Assembly: GCA_021604105.1 (NCBI GenBank)
Contig: BQIW01000020.1
Location: forward strand, 1-55,049
DNA: 55,049 nt
Reading direction: 5' to 3'
Source: Nitrospirales bacterium
Lineage (GTDB): Bacteria > Nitrospirota > Nitrospiria > Nitrospirales > UBA8639
Shown: positions 53,937 to 55,049 of the stretch, piece after piece
How positions within the stretch are numbered: position 1 is the first letter of the stretch
Layout of the letters: each line of letters begins with the position of its first letter
The notes under the pieces: model-generated
What the model saw: the letters and a program-made list of their open reading frames with translations, nothing else
What the model was told of the DNA's origin: nothing
The model's database searches: none
Translations under genes and position numbers: made by a program

Positions 53937-54962
53937 ATGTCGGGCACTGAATATCCAGATAGCGAAGAAGATCAACTGGAAGCGGAAGCCGTAACGTGGA
54001 TAGTCCGTCTCACATCAGGGGAGACGACTGAGGATGACCGTCGTGCGGCGGATTTGTGGCGCCGGCAAAGTCTGGTACATCAGCGAGCCTTCGAGAAGGC
54101 ATGCCGGCTTTGGGATGGAATGGAACCTTTGCGGGATTCTCTGATCAGACCGGATAGATCCAGCGAAGTGTGCGGACAGATCCAGCAAGCTGTTGGCGAT
54201 TCTCCTAACGCATTACCGTATTCATGCAGTTCGAATTGGTGGGTTTGGAGAGGAATCGTCGCCGCAATCGCGGTATTAGCCCTTTCCTATACGCTTCAAT
54301 CCGATTTTCTCACCCACTGGAGGGCGGATTACTCCACGGGAACGGGAGAGCAGGCCACATGGAATTTGACGGACGGCAGTATGGTCCAGTTAAACACACA
54401 GGCTGCCTTACGCCTTGACTATTCGCCCAAAATACGGGGTGTGGATCTACTGAAAGGAGAGGTGGCGTTTCGTGTTGCCAAGGATCCCTCCCGGCCATTT
54501 ATTGTCCAAGCCAACCAAGGAACGATTCGGGCGGTCGGGACTGAATTCTTCGTCTATAGGTTAGATCGCTCTGTCCGGGTAACGGTGATAGAAGGAATCG
54601 TTGATGTATCGCTTCCTCCATTGCTCGGACGGTCCAACTCATCTGTCCGTCTGCAAGCAGGTCAAAGCGTTCAATTCGGGGACGACTCCGGCTTGGGCGA
54701 AGTGAAAGACGTGGATTTACGCTTGGCCACAGCCTGGCAGCGTGGAAGACTAATTTTTGAAGCTGTCCCCTTGACCGAGGTGGTTGAGGAGATCAACCGT
54801 TACCGGTCCGGATACATCGTTATATTCAATGACACCCTTCGAGAGCACTTGGTTAGCGGTGTATTCGATCTTGATAGATTAGACTCCGCTGTGGCCACGA
54901 TTGAGCGGACTTTGCCGATGGCCTCGCTGCATCTCACCGATCAGCTCATTATTCTTCAATAA
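53937..54962 (+). CDS. FecR-family anti-sigma/signal transducer
   Basis: The 341-aa protein has a cytoplasmic N-terminal domain (DUF4880-like: AVTWIVRLTSGETTEDDRRAA, LWRRQSLVHQRAFEKA) that would hold the sigma factor, one transmembrane helix at about residues 102-120, and a periplasmic FecR domain. This has YSTGTGEQATWNL, DGSMVQLNTQAALRL, LLKGEVAFRVAKDPSRPF and VRAVGTEF-like IRAVGTEFFVY. The C-terminal LTEVVEEINRY...IERTLPMASLHL resembles the STN fold. A TonB-dependent receptor probably follows outside the window. Confidence 0.9.
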   Translation: MSGTEYPDSEEDQLEAEAVTWIVRLTSGETTEDDRRAADLWRRQSLVHQRAFEKACRLWDGMEPLRDSLIRPDRSSEVCGQIQQAVGDSPNALPYSCSSNWWVWRGIVAAIAVLALSYTLQSDFLTHWRADYSTGTGEQATWNLTDGSMVQLNTQAALRLDYSPKIRGVDLLKGEVAFRVAKDPSRPFIVQANQGTIRAVGTEFFVYRLDRSVRVTVIEGIVDVSLPPLLGRSNSSVRLQAGQSVQFGDDSGLGEVKDVDLRLATAWQRGRLIFEAVPLTEVVEEINRYRSGYIVIFNDTLREHLVSGVFDLDRLDSAVATIERTLPMASLHLTDQLIILQ

Positions 54963-55018
54963 GTTTGCCTACCCGCCCTAACTGCCCTTTTCACCCAACA
55001 TACCTTCCTGCGGAATAA

Positions 55019-55049
55019 AGGGTCTGTTGAAAAAAGCCGCCAGCGGCGT
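55019..55049 (-). repeat. Dispersed intergenic repeat, copy D (partial, runs off window)
   Basis: AGGGTCTGTTGAAAAAAGCC then GCCAGCGGCGT is the reverse complement of the right end of copies A and B. The repeat continues past the window end. Confidence 0.75.

Noticed and set aside
1-55049. CRISPR arrays, rRNA genes, phage structural genes, complete insertion sequences
   Set aside because: None seen; the only mobile-type signal is the dispersed repeat and the decayed genes at 21.7-25.3 kb.

Overview
The window reads as a chromosomal segment of a Gram-negative (diderm) bacterium, most plausibly a Nitrospira-like member of the Nitrospirota. This is an inference from LPS gene order, the many short lipoproteins, golvesin-type repeat remnants, a NirK remnant and the moderate GC content. 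No rRNA or other taxonomic marker is present, so genus is not proven.

Layout. (1) 1-19962, plus strand: an LPS superoperon. It has the tail of an OmpH/Skp chaperone gene, then fabZ, lpxA, lpxI, a Gfo/Idh/MocA oxidoreductase, lpxB, msbA, a DUF374 acyltransferase split by a -1 frameshift, waaA, lpxK, waaF, gmhB and waaC. It continues with two WaaE-like GT2 enzymes, two GT4 enzymes, a NodB-type deacetylase, two unknown membrane proteins and a third GT9 heptosyltransferase. Together these make lipid A, flip it, add Kdo and heptose and extend the core. (2) 19990-25600: a poorly conserved, partly decayed stretch with a dispersed repeat, a 353-aa orphan protein, tRNA-Ser(GCU), a GC-rich golvesin-domain fragment, a broken hicB, small hypothetical genes, a DsbA-like protein, a cupin, a transketolase/NirK fusion remnant and a lipoprotein. 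(3) 25719-30370, minus strand: a GldA-GldF-GldG-DUF4340 ABC cassette. (4) 30615-34107: Pal and several small envelope proteins. (5) 34285-43183, plus strand: sugar and central metabolism (KdsC-type phosphatase, ManC, phosphomannomutase, class I FBPase, PIN-TRAM protein, IspD, IspF, CysE, FbaB-type aldolase), followed by a convergent glutamate dehydrogenase. (6) 44500-51950: sparse, with PpnN, DUF4168 protein, lipoprotein, class 3 lipase, RRM RNA-binding protein and an orphan receiver. (7) 52739-54962: an iron-signalling locus with a Fur-box-like promoter, a candidate terminated small RNA, an unlisted 45-codon ORF overlapping fecI by ATGA, fecI and fecR.

A dispersed repeat of about 190-220 bp with imperfect TGTTGAA termini occurs at 15458, 19990 (inverted) and 44657, and begins again (inverted) at 55019 at the window edge.

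The points most worth checking are the in-frame A AAA AAG slippery heptamer in the acyltransferase, the Fur-box/RNA/micro-ORF arrangement before fecI, and the transketolase-NirK deletion scar.
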